NCBI GenBank assembly: GCA_036971475.1
Contig: JBAIZL010000006.1
Coordinates: 94,445,765 to 94,509,764, forward strand
DNA from: Prosapia bicincta
Lineage: Eukaryota > Arthropoda > Insecta > Hemiptera > Cercopidae
Direction of reading: 5' to 3'
Length of the DNA stretch: 64,000 nt
In this document: positions 36,246 through 49,914 of the stretch, piece after piece
Layout of the letters: every line of letters begins with the position of its first letter
Numbering within the stretch: position 1 is the first letter of the stretch
Translations under genes and position numbers: made by a program
The notes under the pieces: model-generated
Seen by the model: only the letters and a program-made list of their open reading frames with translations
The model's database searches: none
What the model was told of the DNA's origin: nothing

Positions 36246-37790
36246 AAGAGAATATATTTGTGTGTGAAATATAACTTAAGTGTGTGAAAACAACTATTTT
36301 ATTAACTATTGCAAATTATTGAAAACATAAAAGGAGAGTGTGAACTAATGGTAGAAATTTAATGAAAAAGATATATTGGTATATTTTGTACATTATTGTA
36401 TTTTGCCAAAATCAATCCTCGATTTTTGAAACACCGACATTAACATGCATCTTTATACTTAGGTAGAACCTCGTTAAATCGGACCCTCTTAAACCGGGCT
36501 CCGCTTATAACACTGTTCTGAAGACAGAGCTTACCAACCTCTAGCATCTTCCATCACAGCGACATGGTTACTAATACTTTCTATCAAACAGCCATTGCCC
36601 CTACAAATGTCGCGAGGGATCTATAAATAGTTTGGAAATATCAATAACGTTTATAATAATACTGAACTATCAAGTGTTGGGAAATGTTTTGTAAACAAAT
36701 AATACACCCTCCACTAACCTAAATGTTACTGTCCTAACAGCCTCGAAAAGCTTTCAATATCTAGCTGAAGCTGTTAATGAAACATAGTTAAATCAATTTT
36801 TTCACTGTGATTGAATTTTGTGTTACTGTAATGAATGGGTTCACTTATGTTTAATCCCTGTAAATAGAACGCATATGCTTAAAGCGATTATCTCTTTTTA
36901 TTAACTTTTTATAGATTTTCTGTTTTATTCGTATTTTAGGTGTTTTGAAATACATTATGTTTTTTAATGAAGATTTATTAAAACACACACCTTCAGATCC
37001 AACTATTCCGTTACAACGAGGTTCTACTATATTTATAACAAGAACGCGACAAACAAAATTATTATTGTGATAAAACAATTTGTACAATTGTTATCAACGG
37101 TGATTGTTTTACACTATACCATCTAGATCTGAACATTTTAAACCTAATTCTCTAACTTTATCAAATACACTAAATTTTCTTTTATATTTGTCTCCATTTA
37201 GGTTAAACTAACCAAGAACCACTAACGCAATCGACGTTAATTTTATAAAATTTCAAAGACTTAGTCAATAATCGCACTCTGGACAGCTAATGGCGAAAGA
37301 GGACAGCACAATAACTTTGTGGGATGGCGAAGTATGGGAGAGAAGTCATTACAAAGTTGGAATGGCCGAGCGCAACTGTAAACGATGTTTGCGATTGTTA
37401 GATGAGACTCTAAGTAGCTTATATACTGTCAGACATGCTCTTTGTTTGTATTTCTTGAGTAAAATTAATGAAGTATCTAAAGGAAAGGCTTTAAGTCTCT
37501 GAGAAGAATCTTAAAGTTTTCTGAAATGGGTTTCCAACGAGTAGAAAAAATTTTAAGAATTACTCATTAATATAAAGGATAAAACAAACCTTTTAAGATG
37601 AAGGATACATGAGAAATTAAGTGGAAAATTATTATTTTGAAATTTGTAATTGTATTATGGAATATGTCACTCGTGTTTTTGTTGTTCTAAGAAACGTTTC
37701 TTAGAAACTTCGTGCTAATTTGGCCTCTTCGAAAACGTCACAGAAATAGGCTGCTAATCCACCCAGCAAATTAATAAAGTATATAGTTTA
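36246..37790. other. Non-repetitive sequence, nothing recognised
   Basis: A 70-codon frame at 37290-37502 (contains MAEERN-like text MAERNCKRCLRLLDE) and a 78-codon minus-strand frame at 36851-37087 show no family resemblance. GTAGAACCTCGTTAAATCGG at 36462-36481 mirrors CGTTACAACGAGGTTCTAC near 37010-37028. These may be the ends of an old pogo-like element (ends of that group often carry AACCTCG), which would span ~560 bp. Confidence 0.3.
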
Positions 37791-38690
<900 letters not shown>

Positions 38691-40146
38691 TTAATCACAA
38701 ACCCTATACCGATATGTTACCTTAAACATATGTACCTACACCATGTACCATGTATATGCCTATGTATGTACCTACACCATGTATATACCTACACTATGTA
38801 GAAATTACAAAAACACTGATAGGTTATTAGAATCGACACTGAGGTTATATTGTATGTATATATAAATACTTGGATATAACTGACAACTAGTCAAGGACGG
38901 CCATACATTTTCTACTACTCGACAGAATCCATCTACGGTTTATTTTAGGTCCACCTTCTAGCAGCAGGTTTCGTGTCTTTATATTAAACCTAGTGATATT
39001 TAAAACAATTTCCTATCTTTAATAAGGGACATAAGCTACCTGCCCTGAAAACAATTAACCCTGTAAAAGACCCCTTTATAGTCGTATATAACTGTTGCTA
39101 CATTCTTACATAAATTAAGCACGTGGTATTGGATAAATACGGACCGCGTCAATGCTAGAACACACTAGCAATGCATTTACACTTGCTAAAGTTAAAAGTT
39201 TGCAACTCCGCGTCCCGTAAAACGCTACACTTCAAACTTTCCAACTCCCGTCAATTAAAAATGATTTATTCCATCTGTGCAGTACGCGAGCAAAGTTAAA
39301 TTGGAATAAATAAACGGATTAAATTTCATAGCTTTCACGGAAGTTTTCGATTGGATAAGTTTTGTTGCAAATAAATGTTGGCCAATAATAGGTCGCAACG
39401 TGGAACTTTATAAAACTCTTCAAGATATACTTGTTATTTTAACGGTACAACGTAACACGAGGAGAATGTTTGAGGTTTCATCCACAAGTGTTTCTTCAGC
39501 ATATCCTGTTGTAAAACGAAAAATAACAGCAATATATGTTTGAAGTGAAATAGTTTAATAATTTTATACAATGTTAACAAAGTATAACAATATTACTGAT
39601 AAATGATTGTAATAAGACGATATTTTAAAAATTCCCTGCAGGAAATCACTTGGCGTCTTTCAAAGTAACTAAAGAAATAAAATAATACTATTTATTCTAA
39701 AGAAATACTTAAATAATAATTTTAAATATAAAACCGTTTTTAGTTATGCTTTGCAGTCGAGATAACCTTTGAAATGATCTCGACCTTTGAAACAGAAAAA
39801 TCAATAAATGATCTAATTACTCAACAACGAATAAATTCATTGAAAATGGTGTTTTATTAAGCATTGAACGGGTTTTCTAAATGAAATAGTTTATTGTAAA
39901 TAGTTACGTCCTAAATATTGTTTTAATTATAGGAAACTGTATTAAACAAACTGAGGGTAATTTATTCGAAATTAAATACAATAATTAACTAGTTGTAAAT
40001 GTTTCTGACACCTCAATATCGAATCTAATAACCCAACAGTGTTTTTGTAATTTCTACATAGCCTAGGTTTAATGTAACATCTCGGTATGGGGTTTGTGAT
40101 TTCACCCATATGCATTGAAGACAATGCAAATTTAACTAAAAATACT
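38691..40146. other. Spacer between the inverted arms, nothing recognised
   Basis: AT-rich. A short tandem of CCTACACCATGTAC-like units lies at 38731-38802. On the minus strand 39465-39500 reads GCTGAAGAAACACTTGTGGA then TGAAAC, a relative of the motif in the foldback elements. No coding match. Confidence 0.4.
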
Positions 40147-40288
40147 TGTAAATATGTCACACTTGCCTATGTAGCCCTATTTCTGTAACTTACAGTCTGG
40201 ACCTGACAATGGCACACATCTCCCAAAACGGCCGTCTTCAACAATTTTAAAAGTAACTGCTACTATAGGCAAGTGTAACATATTTACA
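40147..40288. mobile_element. MITE-like element, family E copy 2
   Basis: A 142 bp element with ~28 bp terminal inverted repeats. The left end is TGTAAATATGTCACACTTGC CTATGTAG. The reverse complement of the right end is TGTAAATATGTTACACTTGC CTATAGTAG. The interior contains ACATCTCCCAAAACGGCCGT, shared with 34833-34996. There is no coding capacity. The superfamily is not clear from the ends. Confidence 0.65.
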
Positions 40289-41053
40289 ATTGTTTTTAGT
40301 TAAAAACTAGTAGCTCACATGAAGATGGAATCAATTAATACAATATTTTTGCAATTAAATACTGTCCATTTAAGACTAAAATTTAAACACATTATAAATA
40401 TACATATTTCCGAAGACGCAATTTCTAAGCTTGTATATTTAGGGATTTTTGTTGGTGAAAGGGTTGTTGAATCGAGTCGTGTATCTCACACAGCCGCCTT
40501 TATTGTTTTGCACGGCAGCTACAAAAACGTAACGCCGCCATTATAATGGCAGAGTCCAATATTTACAGTAAGCGTGTTTGGGGGCGCGTAACAGATAATG
40601 GAATAGTTTGAGTGCACGAAGCTGTTAGGTGGAATTATACAAACGCGAGGAGCCCTGAAACTAATATTAATGTCTGAATAACATGCCTTTATTTCAGGTG
40701 GGCCCTGCTGGGTTCAGCACAGAATATTAGTCTGTTTAAAAAAAACACTACTCTGATATTTCTTATATCTCAGTAAATTTTTATCGAATCTTCCAATTTA
40801 TTTGTAATTTTATCCTACTTATATGTTTATGATAACACCACAACCGGTCATTATTTTCCTCGGTCGAAAATCGAAGAAAATTGATTTCTTACTTTGTAAG
40901 AATCAGCTGTAATACCACACAGAAATTCTTTGCCGTGCCGGTACTCGAACCTAGGTCAAGTGGACAATTCAGAACAGAACCGTAATTGAACTTTTCTGAA
41001 AACTAATCATAAACTATTGATTTGATCATTAGTAGGTTATTATCAGACAGAAA
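40289..41053. other. Non-repetitive sequence, nothing recognised
   Basis: A 75-codon frame (40319-40546) has no family resemblance. GCCGTGCCGGTACTCGAACC at 40932-40951 faintly recalls a tRNA T-arm or SINE B-box (GGTTCGAGTACC on the minus strand), but no tRNA fold or A box is apparent. Confidence 0.35.
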
Positions 41054-42190
<1,137 letters not shown>

Positions 42191-42195
<5 letters not shown>

Positions 42196-42555
42196 GTATG
42201 TGTGTGAGTGTGTGTTGGGTGAAAAATTCAGTTCGCAGTAGTAAGTTGTGCTACGCTGCCTGCTTCCGCGAGTAATACAGTAACGTCACATAAATATACG
42301 TATATTTAAATATACTTATAAAGTCTCCTGTTAAGTTAGATTTGGCTGTAACTTTATATACTACTATATATATCTATATTAAAATATACCTATAAAATCT
42401 CCAGTCAGGATAGATTTGGTTTTAATACAACATTACCCAACTAAAAAGTGATAAGAAATAACGTTCTGACAAAAACTTTATATATTTATGAAATTAGCCT
42501 TCGGATATGTTTAGGAATGTCCATACAAATATCTATGTGTTTTAGTAATCTAAAC
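42191..42555. other. AT-rich sequence, nothing recognised
   Basis: TATACTTATAAAGTCTCCTG (42311) and TATACCTATAAAATCTCCAG (42384) suggest one old ~73 bp duplication. No gene signal. Confidence 0.4.
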
Positions 42556-43345
42556 AATTACAGGCTTTTCCACATTTAAGGAGATTTTGAAAAGAGCGTA
42601 TACAATTGCTGTAATACGCCGAAAAAGGCAATACACCTGTGCTGGATTCGGCTGCAATAGCCCCACATACGTTAAGACTGTGAGCAGCTCAGTTAGAGCA
42701 TAGGGGTTATCTTTGTATGGGTCTTTCACCTCTATACACGCCGACTATATTAGCACTATTAGCAAATCCTAGCCCCCTGCAATCCCTCGAAGGTATAACA
42801 AGGTTGGCTAATTCGTTTCTGATTTCATTTGCATTGTCTGCTCCCATTTTGCTATTACATCTTACAAAACCTAGAAATCACTCTGTAATTCTGTAGCTTA
42901 TATTATTTTCTAACAATATTACAACGTACGTTAACAGTTCCTCATATCCTTTATCTGGTGTTGCATCCACCAAAATTAAATAATACTTTTCTTTCAATCA
43001 AAATTTCGTTAAGAAATTTTTTTTCACAGACTTCAATAATTTCATTTTCAGATCTCCATGACAAATAGTGAGCTTGGAGACTTGTTTCATTATCTTGTGA
43101 TTCTTTCACCTTTGTAATGTGTTCTTTTAGCAAGGGATCGTATTTTGAAAGCACTTTGGCATTTTTTCTTTCAATTAAAATTTGGTCAAAAACTTTCTTT
43201 CCATAAACATCAATAAATTCATTTTAAGAGATCTCCATGACAAATAATGGGCTTGAAGACTTGTTTTATTATCTTGGAATTCTTTCACCTTTTTAATGTG
43301 GTATCTTTTATAATGAGCAAGGGATCATATTTAGAAAGCAACTTT
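42556..43345 (-). pseudogene. hAT-type (DUF4371/ZMYM-like) transposase remnant
   Basis: This is a decayed DNA transposase of the hAT group. Minus-strand translation gives SKYDPLLKEHITKVKESQDN, LQAHYLSWRSENEIIEVC and then, one frame over, KYYLILVDATPDKGYEEL (42950-42976), matching the conserved LSxxxQNEFI...YFSIIVDATPD block with catalytic Asp. Further on come GADNANEIRNEL, CRGLGFANSANIVGVYRG (usually CRGQGYDNGANMSGKYNG, second Asp region) and HSLNVCGAIAAESSTGV (usually HSLNLCGVDAAES). Several frameshifts and stops (ITE*FLGF) make it inactive. The N-terminal zinc finger, C-terminal dimerisation domain and inverted repeats are not seen. The part at 43165-43345 is a second diverged copy of the part at 42990-43155. 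Confidence 0.85.
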
Positions 43346-44829
43346 CTAACACCCAAGAAGTTACCATTGTTATGATCATTTTATGGATGTTGAGAACCAT
43401 TTTATGGATCTCGCCTCACGAGTAATTATTTTACGCTAGAAAAAAACACCAACCCAGCCGGGCACCTGGGCATGTGCCCCCCCTCTGGGCGGCCCTGATT
43501 GTTGGTACCCTTAATGATTGTAATTTTCCAGTAATTGTTTTCAGAAAATGTGTAAGAAGCAAAGAATTATTAAATTTATCAGATGAAATACTATGACAAG
43601 TATTTACAAAATAACATTACTACCAATTATCACTAATTCGCGAAGCCTAAAATTAATATTGAATAGATGTTACCTAAGAGACAAAATTTCCTTAACATCT
43701 CTATAAATATTGCGGGACTAGAATGTATAAAATATAAACTTTATTATTCGCTATAAAATGATCCGGGATGACTGTAGCTCTAACGTGTGATATTCTCCCG
43801 CCATTGAACAAAACCGTTAATTCTGTTACTTCTGCTTGGTCAGGCATATTTTTATATTAACAGCTGCAACTTGCGTTTTACGTCCGTGAAATTCCCAAAC
43901 CAAATAAAGTCCATAGAAACCACGGTAGGGACGGCATTATTTAAAAATTAGGAAAAATATTTTCATTGGAAAATGTCTGTGTTTTAAAATTTAAAAACAA
44001 ACTTCAAATTGCCTCTAGTTACATTTTGGTTTCATAGTTGTCATCTTTTGTTCGTTGTAAGTTTAATAAATGCTTAGGAATAACATTTAAAACTAGTTAT
44101 AACTTTATAACGAATGTCAAATTCCAATTCTCTGGGTCACATTAAAACCTGGATTATGTTGAAGACATAATTATTTCATGGTAGAATTCCAAATCGGTTG
44201 TAAGGAACAAATAAAAAATGCAATATTTTGTTGAATAAAAAGAGAAACACACAAGATTTAAGTATGGACGAGGCGTGTCATAAAATGGCAAGACGTTCAT
44301 TAAATCTGCATAAAACGTATTTCAATTATAAAATGTTGGAATTAAGGTACTAACCAAACTAACGAAAATATTAGGATTAGTTGTATTAAATCGAGTATAA
44401 TTGTAGACGAGTTTCAAATTATCAGTACCAACAACATGGTAAAATTTAGGTAGGTTACATGTTTGATATTACGAAGTGTAGGCTGACTGCATTATGCTTA
44501 AGGCCAAGAAACCTTACGAAATAGAAAACTGTATTATATAGACAAGCCTACTTGGTAAATAAATTATAAGAAATAAAACATTACTCATCCATATTAATTG
44601 CACATTGTGTTGGGCCTTGTATATCTAGAAACAGTATCAATGTATAGATCTATGCAGTCGAAGATTTAATCCTAAATGATGTTATTGTCCATATTATCCA
44701 CCCTTGCTTACGAAAAAAAAATAAATAACAATATTACAAGACTGAAAACGTAAACTGATAATTAACTAAGTGCAATTCACAAGAGTAGAGTTAGCAGGCG
44801 GCATGACGTAAGCAACCAATTTGCTTGTC
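43346..44829. other. Non-repetitive AT-rich sequence, nothing recognised
   Basis: The first ~150 bp contain CACCTGGGCATGTGCCCCCC CTCTGGGCGGCC, a GC-rich piece that may be the outer end of the hAT element. The rest has no coding or repeat signal. Confidence 0.4.
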
Positions 44830-47800
44830 TCGTTGAGTTTAGTATAATCACGCTACTAACCCCTACTGGCATACTGTATAATGTTATTGTAAGCAATCTC
44901 TTCGTTTTTCTTCGCTTGAGTTTAGTATAATCACGCTACACTAGTCACTACACTAATCACGCTTAACTAGGCCCTACTGACAGGTGTAACATGATCGCTA
45001 ACTCTTTGTTTCTCTGCGCTGAAGTTTAGTGCAAGCGTACTAAACTAGACCCTACTGACAGGTGTAACATGACCGCTAACTCTTTGTTTCTCTGCGCTGT
45101 AGCTTAGTGCAAGCATACTAAACTACAACCTACTGACAGGTGTAACATGACCGCTAACTCTATGTTTCTCTGCGCTGTAGCTTAGTGCAAACATACTAAA
45201 CTACACCCTACTGACAGGTGTAACATGATCGCTAACTCTTTGTTTCTCTGCGCTGAAGTTTAGTGCAAGCGTACTAAACTAGACCCTACTGACAGGTGTA
45301 ACATGACCGCTAACTCTTTGTTTCTCTGCGCTGAAGTTTAGTGCAAGCGTACTAAACTACACCCTACTGACAAGTGTAACATGACCGCTAACTCTTTGTT
45401 TCTCTGCGCTGAAGTTTAGTGCAAGCGTACTAAACTAGACCCTACTGACAGGTGTAACATGACCGCTAACTCTTTGTTTCTCTGCGCTGAAGTTTAGTGC
45501 AAGCGTACTAAACTAGGCCCTACTGACAGGTGTAACATGACCGCTAACTCTTTGTTTCTCTGCGCTGAAGTTTAGTGCAAGCGTACTAAACTAGACCCTA
45601 CTGACAGGTGTAACATGACCGCTAACTCTTTGTTTCTCTGCGCTGAAGTTTAGTGCAAGCGTACTAAACTACACCCTACTGACAAGTGTAACATGACCGC
45701 TAACTCTTTGTTTCTCTGCGCTGAAGTTTAGTGCAAGCGTACTAAACTAGACCCTACTGACAGGTTGTAACCTGACCGCTAACTCTTTGTTTCTCTGCCC
45801 TGTAGCTTAGTGTAAGCGTACTAAACTAGACCCTACTGACAGGTTGTGACATGACCACTAACTCTTTCTTTCTCTGCGCTGTAGCTTAGTGCAAGCGTAC
45901 TAAACTAGACCCTACTGACAGGTTGTGACATGACCACTAACTCTTTGTTTCTCTGCGCTGTAGCTTAGTGCAAGCGTACTAAACTAGACCCTACTGACAG
46001 GTTGTGACATGACCACTAACTCTTTGTTTCTCTGCGCTGGAGCTTAGTGCAAGCGTACTAAACTAGACCCTACTGACAGGTGTAACATGACCGCTAACTC
46101 TTTGTTTCTCTGCGCTGAAGTTTAGTGCAAGCGTACTAAACTAGACCCTACTGACAGGTGTAACATGACCGCTAACTCTTTGTTTCTCTGCGCTGTAGTT
46201 TAGTGCAAGCGTACTAAACTACACCCTACTGACAGGTGTAACATGACCGCTAACTCTTTGTTTCTCTGCGCTGTAGTTTAGTGCAAGCATACTAAACTAC
46301 ACCCTACTGACAGGTGTAACATGACCGCTAACTCTTTGTTTCTCTGCGCTGTAGTTTATTGCCAGCATACTAAACTACACCCTACTGACAGGTGTAACAT
46401 GACCGCTAACTCTTTGTTTCTCTGCGCTGAAGTTTAGTGCAAGCGTACTAAACTAGACCCTACTGACAGGTTGTGACATTACCACTAACTCTTTGTTTCT
46501 CTGCGCTGTAGTTTAGTGCAAGCGTACTAAACTACACCCTACTGACAGGTGTGACATGACCGCTAACTCTTTGTTTCTCTGCGCTGTAGTTTAGTGCAAG
46601 CGTACTAAACTACACCCTACTGACAGGTGTGACATGACCGCTAACTCTTTGTTTCTCTGCGCTGTAGTTTAGTGCAAGCATACTAAACTACACCCTACTG
46701 ACAGGTGTGACATGACCGCTAACTCTTTGTTTCTCTGCGCTGAAGTTTAGTGCAAGCATACTAAACTATACCCTACTGACAGGTGTGACATGACCGCTAA
46801 CTCTTTGTTTCTCTGCGCTGTAGTTTAGTGCAAGCGTACTAAACTACACCCTACTGACAGGTGTGACATGACCGCTAATCCTTTGTTTCTCTGCGCTGTA
46901 GTTTAGTGCAAGCATACTAAACTAGACCCTACTGACAGGTGTGACATGACCGCTTACTCTTTGTTTCTCTGCGCTGAAGTTTAGTGCAAGCATACTAAAC
47001 TACACCCTACTGACAGGTGTGACATGACCGCTAACTCTTTGTTTCTCTGCGCTGAAGTTTAGTGCAAGCGTACTAAACTAGACCCTACTGACAGGTTGTG
47101 ACATGACCACTAACTCTTTGTTTCTCTGCGCTGTAGCTTAGTGCAAGCGTACTAAACTAGACCCTACTGACAGGTGTGACATGACCGCTAACTCTTTGTT
47201 TCTCTGCGCTGTAGTTTAGTGCAAGTATACTAAACTACACCCTACTGACAGGTGTAACATGACCGCTAACTCTTTGTTTCTCTGCCCTGTAGTTTAGTGC
47301 AAGCGTACTAAACTACACCCTACTGTCAGGTGTGACATGACCGCTAACTCTTTGTTTCTCTGCGCTGAAGTTTAGTGCAAGCGTACTAAACTACACCCTA
47401 CTGACAGGTGTGACATGACCGCTAACTCTTTGTTTCTCGGCGCTGTAGTTTAGTGCAAGCGTACTAAACTAGACCCTACTGACAGGTGTGACATGACCGC
47501 TAACTCTTTGTTTCTCTGCGCTGTAGTTTAGTGCAAGCGTACTAAACTACAACCTACTGACAGGTGTGACATGACCGCTAACTCTTTGTTTCTCTGCGCT
47601 GTAGTTTAGTGCAAGCGTACTAAACTAGACCCTACTGACAGGTTGTGACATGACCGCTAACTCTTTGTTTCTCCGCGCTGAAGTTTAGTGCAAGCGTACT
47701 AAACTACACCCTACTGACAGGTGCGACATGACCGCTAACTCTTTGTTTCTCTAAGCTGAAGTTTAGTGCAAGCGTACTAAACTACACCCTACTGACAGGT

Positions 47801-47960
47801 GTGACATGACCGCTAACTCTTTGTTTCTCTGCGCTGAAGTTTAGTGCAAGCGTACTAAACTAGACCCTACTGACAGGTTGTGACATGACCGCTAACTCTG
47901 TTTTTCTCTGTGCTTGTGTTCAGCATAACCGTCGTAAAATTATCCCATACTGACAGGTTG
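44830..47960. repeat. 78 bp satellite, ~38 copies, with a hairpin in each unit
   Basis: The unit contains CTGACAGGTGTAACATGACC, GCTAACTCTTTGTTTCTCTG, CGCTGAAGTTTAGTGCAAGC and GTACTAAACTAGACCCTA. TGTTTCTCTG at 45241 and 45319 gives 78 bp. Variants (GGTTGTGACATGACCAC; CTGTAGCTTAG; AAGCATACT) recur in blocks, so subfamilies have spread together. The first two and last units are degenerate. No open frame of note. Confidence 0.95.
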
Positions 47961-48810
47961 CATCCAAAACTATTCAGTGGGAATTTTTTTTTTTAAGAAA
48001 GGGAACCCCATGCGTTTGATACTTAGAAAGTCTAGCGGATTTCATCGTACTGTAAACATTCATCAACGTAGGAATACAAAATCATAGACTAAGAGTTAAC
48101 GAAATCTGACAAAATGTCCAACCTTTACAGGCTAACACTTAGAAATGGATGTGAGAAGCCTGATAACTACTTTCAGTTTTTTGTATCCATGTGTTGTTCC
48201 TAACCCATCTGAAATCCTCCCTACCATAACCTTTTTTATACCTATGAATTATTAACCCTAATTTTTATTTAAAAATCAACATTTACGTATGAATAATGTT
48301 TAAAACTGTTTGAGCAGCAGACTGTAACTACAATGGGCGCGAACGTGAAGGAGGAAGCTGTGTTTGTATTTGCTTCTGGTTTTGCATCGTAGATTTAACA
48401 ATTCGGAAGGAAACAGCACAATTCTGACGGACTGACGTCATAAAACTGTAGCTGTTACGTATCGCATTTGTCACATTTGTGACAAGATATGATATTCATT
48501 TGTCGTGATTTATATATTGACTTGTTTAAATCACAGTCAGCTTTTATCAAGTCACAATATCGTAACATAATTTCTATAATCTGCTTTCCGTTACGTTTTA
48601 CTAATAATAATGTTTTACGTGATAATTTTGTGATAAACTCACGTAAATATAGATCAAAATGGAAAATATTCTATATATCTAAATAACGATTCCAAAATAA
48701 ACTTTCCTTTGTTGATATTTTTTCTTAATAAATAGTTCCTTGCAAAACTCTCAACAGATTTATTAATAAACAATATTCGACCTGGTTTGTGAGTGAAAGT
48801 TAAAATAAAA
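47961..48810. other. Non-repetitive sequence, nothing recognised
   Basis: A T-rich run lies at 47986-47995. GACTGACGTCATAAAAC at 48430 contains a perfect TGACGTCA (CRE/ATF-type site), but there is no gene nearby to give it meaning. Confidence 0.4.
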
Positions 48811-49334
48811 GAATAAGTATGCTACGACTCACAATTAAAAAAAAACTTTATTATCATACTCGTTTCAATGACAATATGTGATCTTTTTAAAATTCTTAAA
48901 AAATCATTTTAATATTAACGACTTGATTTCTGTCTTTTTTAAAATTGAGTTGGTTTCTGATTGTATAAACAAAGTTGTGCAGAGAGTGATGCTATATAAT
49001 TTAAACTTAATTGAAAAAAACTGTTTAAGCCTAATTACTTTTTTCAATTAAGTTTAAATTGTGTAGCATCTCTGAAGATGATGACATATTGTCACTGAAA
49101 CGCATATGATAATAAAGTTTTATAATTGCGAGTCGTAGTGTATTCATTCTTTTAGTTGTAGATTTATTCATGTTTTTATTCATTTTAAAACTACAGTTTT
49201 GTTCAATTTAAAAAAATATATTTCTAATTCATATAAAGCTTGCTTGTTTTGGACCCTTTTAATTTGCACAACTTTGTTTATACAATCAGAAACCAACTCA
49301 ATTTTAAAGAAGACAGAAATCAAGTCGTTAATAT
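48811..49334. mobile_element. Foldback element 3, three interlocking inverted repeats
   Basis: Pair A: 48980-49017 with 49040-49074 (TTTAAACTTAATTGAAAAAA). Pair B: 48912-48980 with 49266-49334, ~69 bp and almost perfect (ATTAACGACTTGATTTCTGT). Pair C: 48811-48878 with 49084-49148, imperfect (CATATTGTCACTGAAACG against CGTTTCAATGACAATATG). The order C-left, B-left, A-left, A-right, C-right, B-right means pairs B and C cross. It carries TCTGAAGATGATGACATATT then GTCACTGAAACG at 49070-49102, the same motif type as foldbacks 1 and 2. No coding capacity. Confidence 0.65.
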
Positions 49335-49660
49335 TAAAAATATTTTTTATCAAGTACAATATTTAAATGTTACTTTTGATTGAAATAATAAAATTCAGAA
49401 AATAATTGGAAAAAAATATTACGTAAAGATTCATTTAAACATAAATCTGTTTAATGTGTAAATTTTATTAAAGTGTATATTTGAGAATTTTTTAATTAAA
49501 CAAATTTTTTAATTTGAGTTTTGATTTTAAGTAAACAAGTATTAAAAGAAAATTACTGTGTTTAGAAAGACGTGTATAAAGTGTATTTATAAAACAAATG
49601 CGTACATTCTTTTATGCTCAATTTTATTTGCATTTATGCAGTCTATTTTAATTTCATGCA
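49335..49660. other. AT-rich sequence, nothing recognised
   Basis: Low-complexity A/T. A short frame beginning here runs into the GC-richer stretch that follows. Confidence 0.45.
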
Positions 49661-49914
49661 AATGTTTCAAACGCGACGACGCTGAGGTTAGAAAGAAGGC
49701 AGAGCATGCGCGTGTGCTAGGCAGGTGTTATTGTGTCAGGTGGTGCGCACCTGGTGGCCAGCAGATGTACTAACGGAGCTAGGGCTCTGCGCCAAGGTAA
49801 AGAGAATCAAAAGCGCGCGGTGCCTCTAGTCGTCAACTTGTATTTCTGTGTTGGTGTCTCTCTGTGCCTAGGCTTTGTGTTGCTTCATTCGAGTAGGATC
49901 TTCTGAAAGTAAGT
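49661..49914 (+). promoter_or_regulatory. CpG-containing candidate 5' exon with donor site
   Basis: In a strongly AT-rich setting this ~250 bp holds many CpG steps (AACGCGACGACGCTGAG, GCATGCGCGTGTG, GGTGCGCACC, AAGCGCGCGGTGCC). It ends at CTGAAAGTAAGT, a good splice donor (GTAAGT at 49909-49914) followed by a long AT-rich stretch. This is what a non-coding first exon and its promoter would look like. No TATA box, conserved coding sequence or matching acceptor could be assigned, so it remains a guess. Confidence 0.25.

Noticed and set aside
40932..40951. tRNA gene or tRNA-derived SINE
   Set aside because: Only a T-arm-like GGTTCGAGTACC on the minus strand is present. No anticodon arm, acceptor stem or A box could be built around it.
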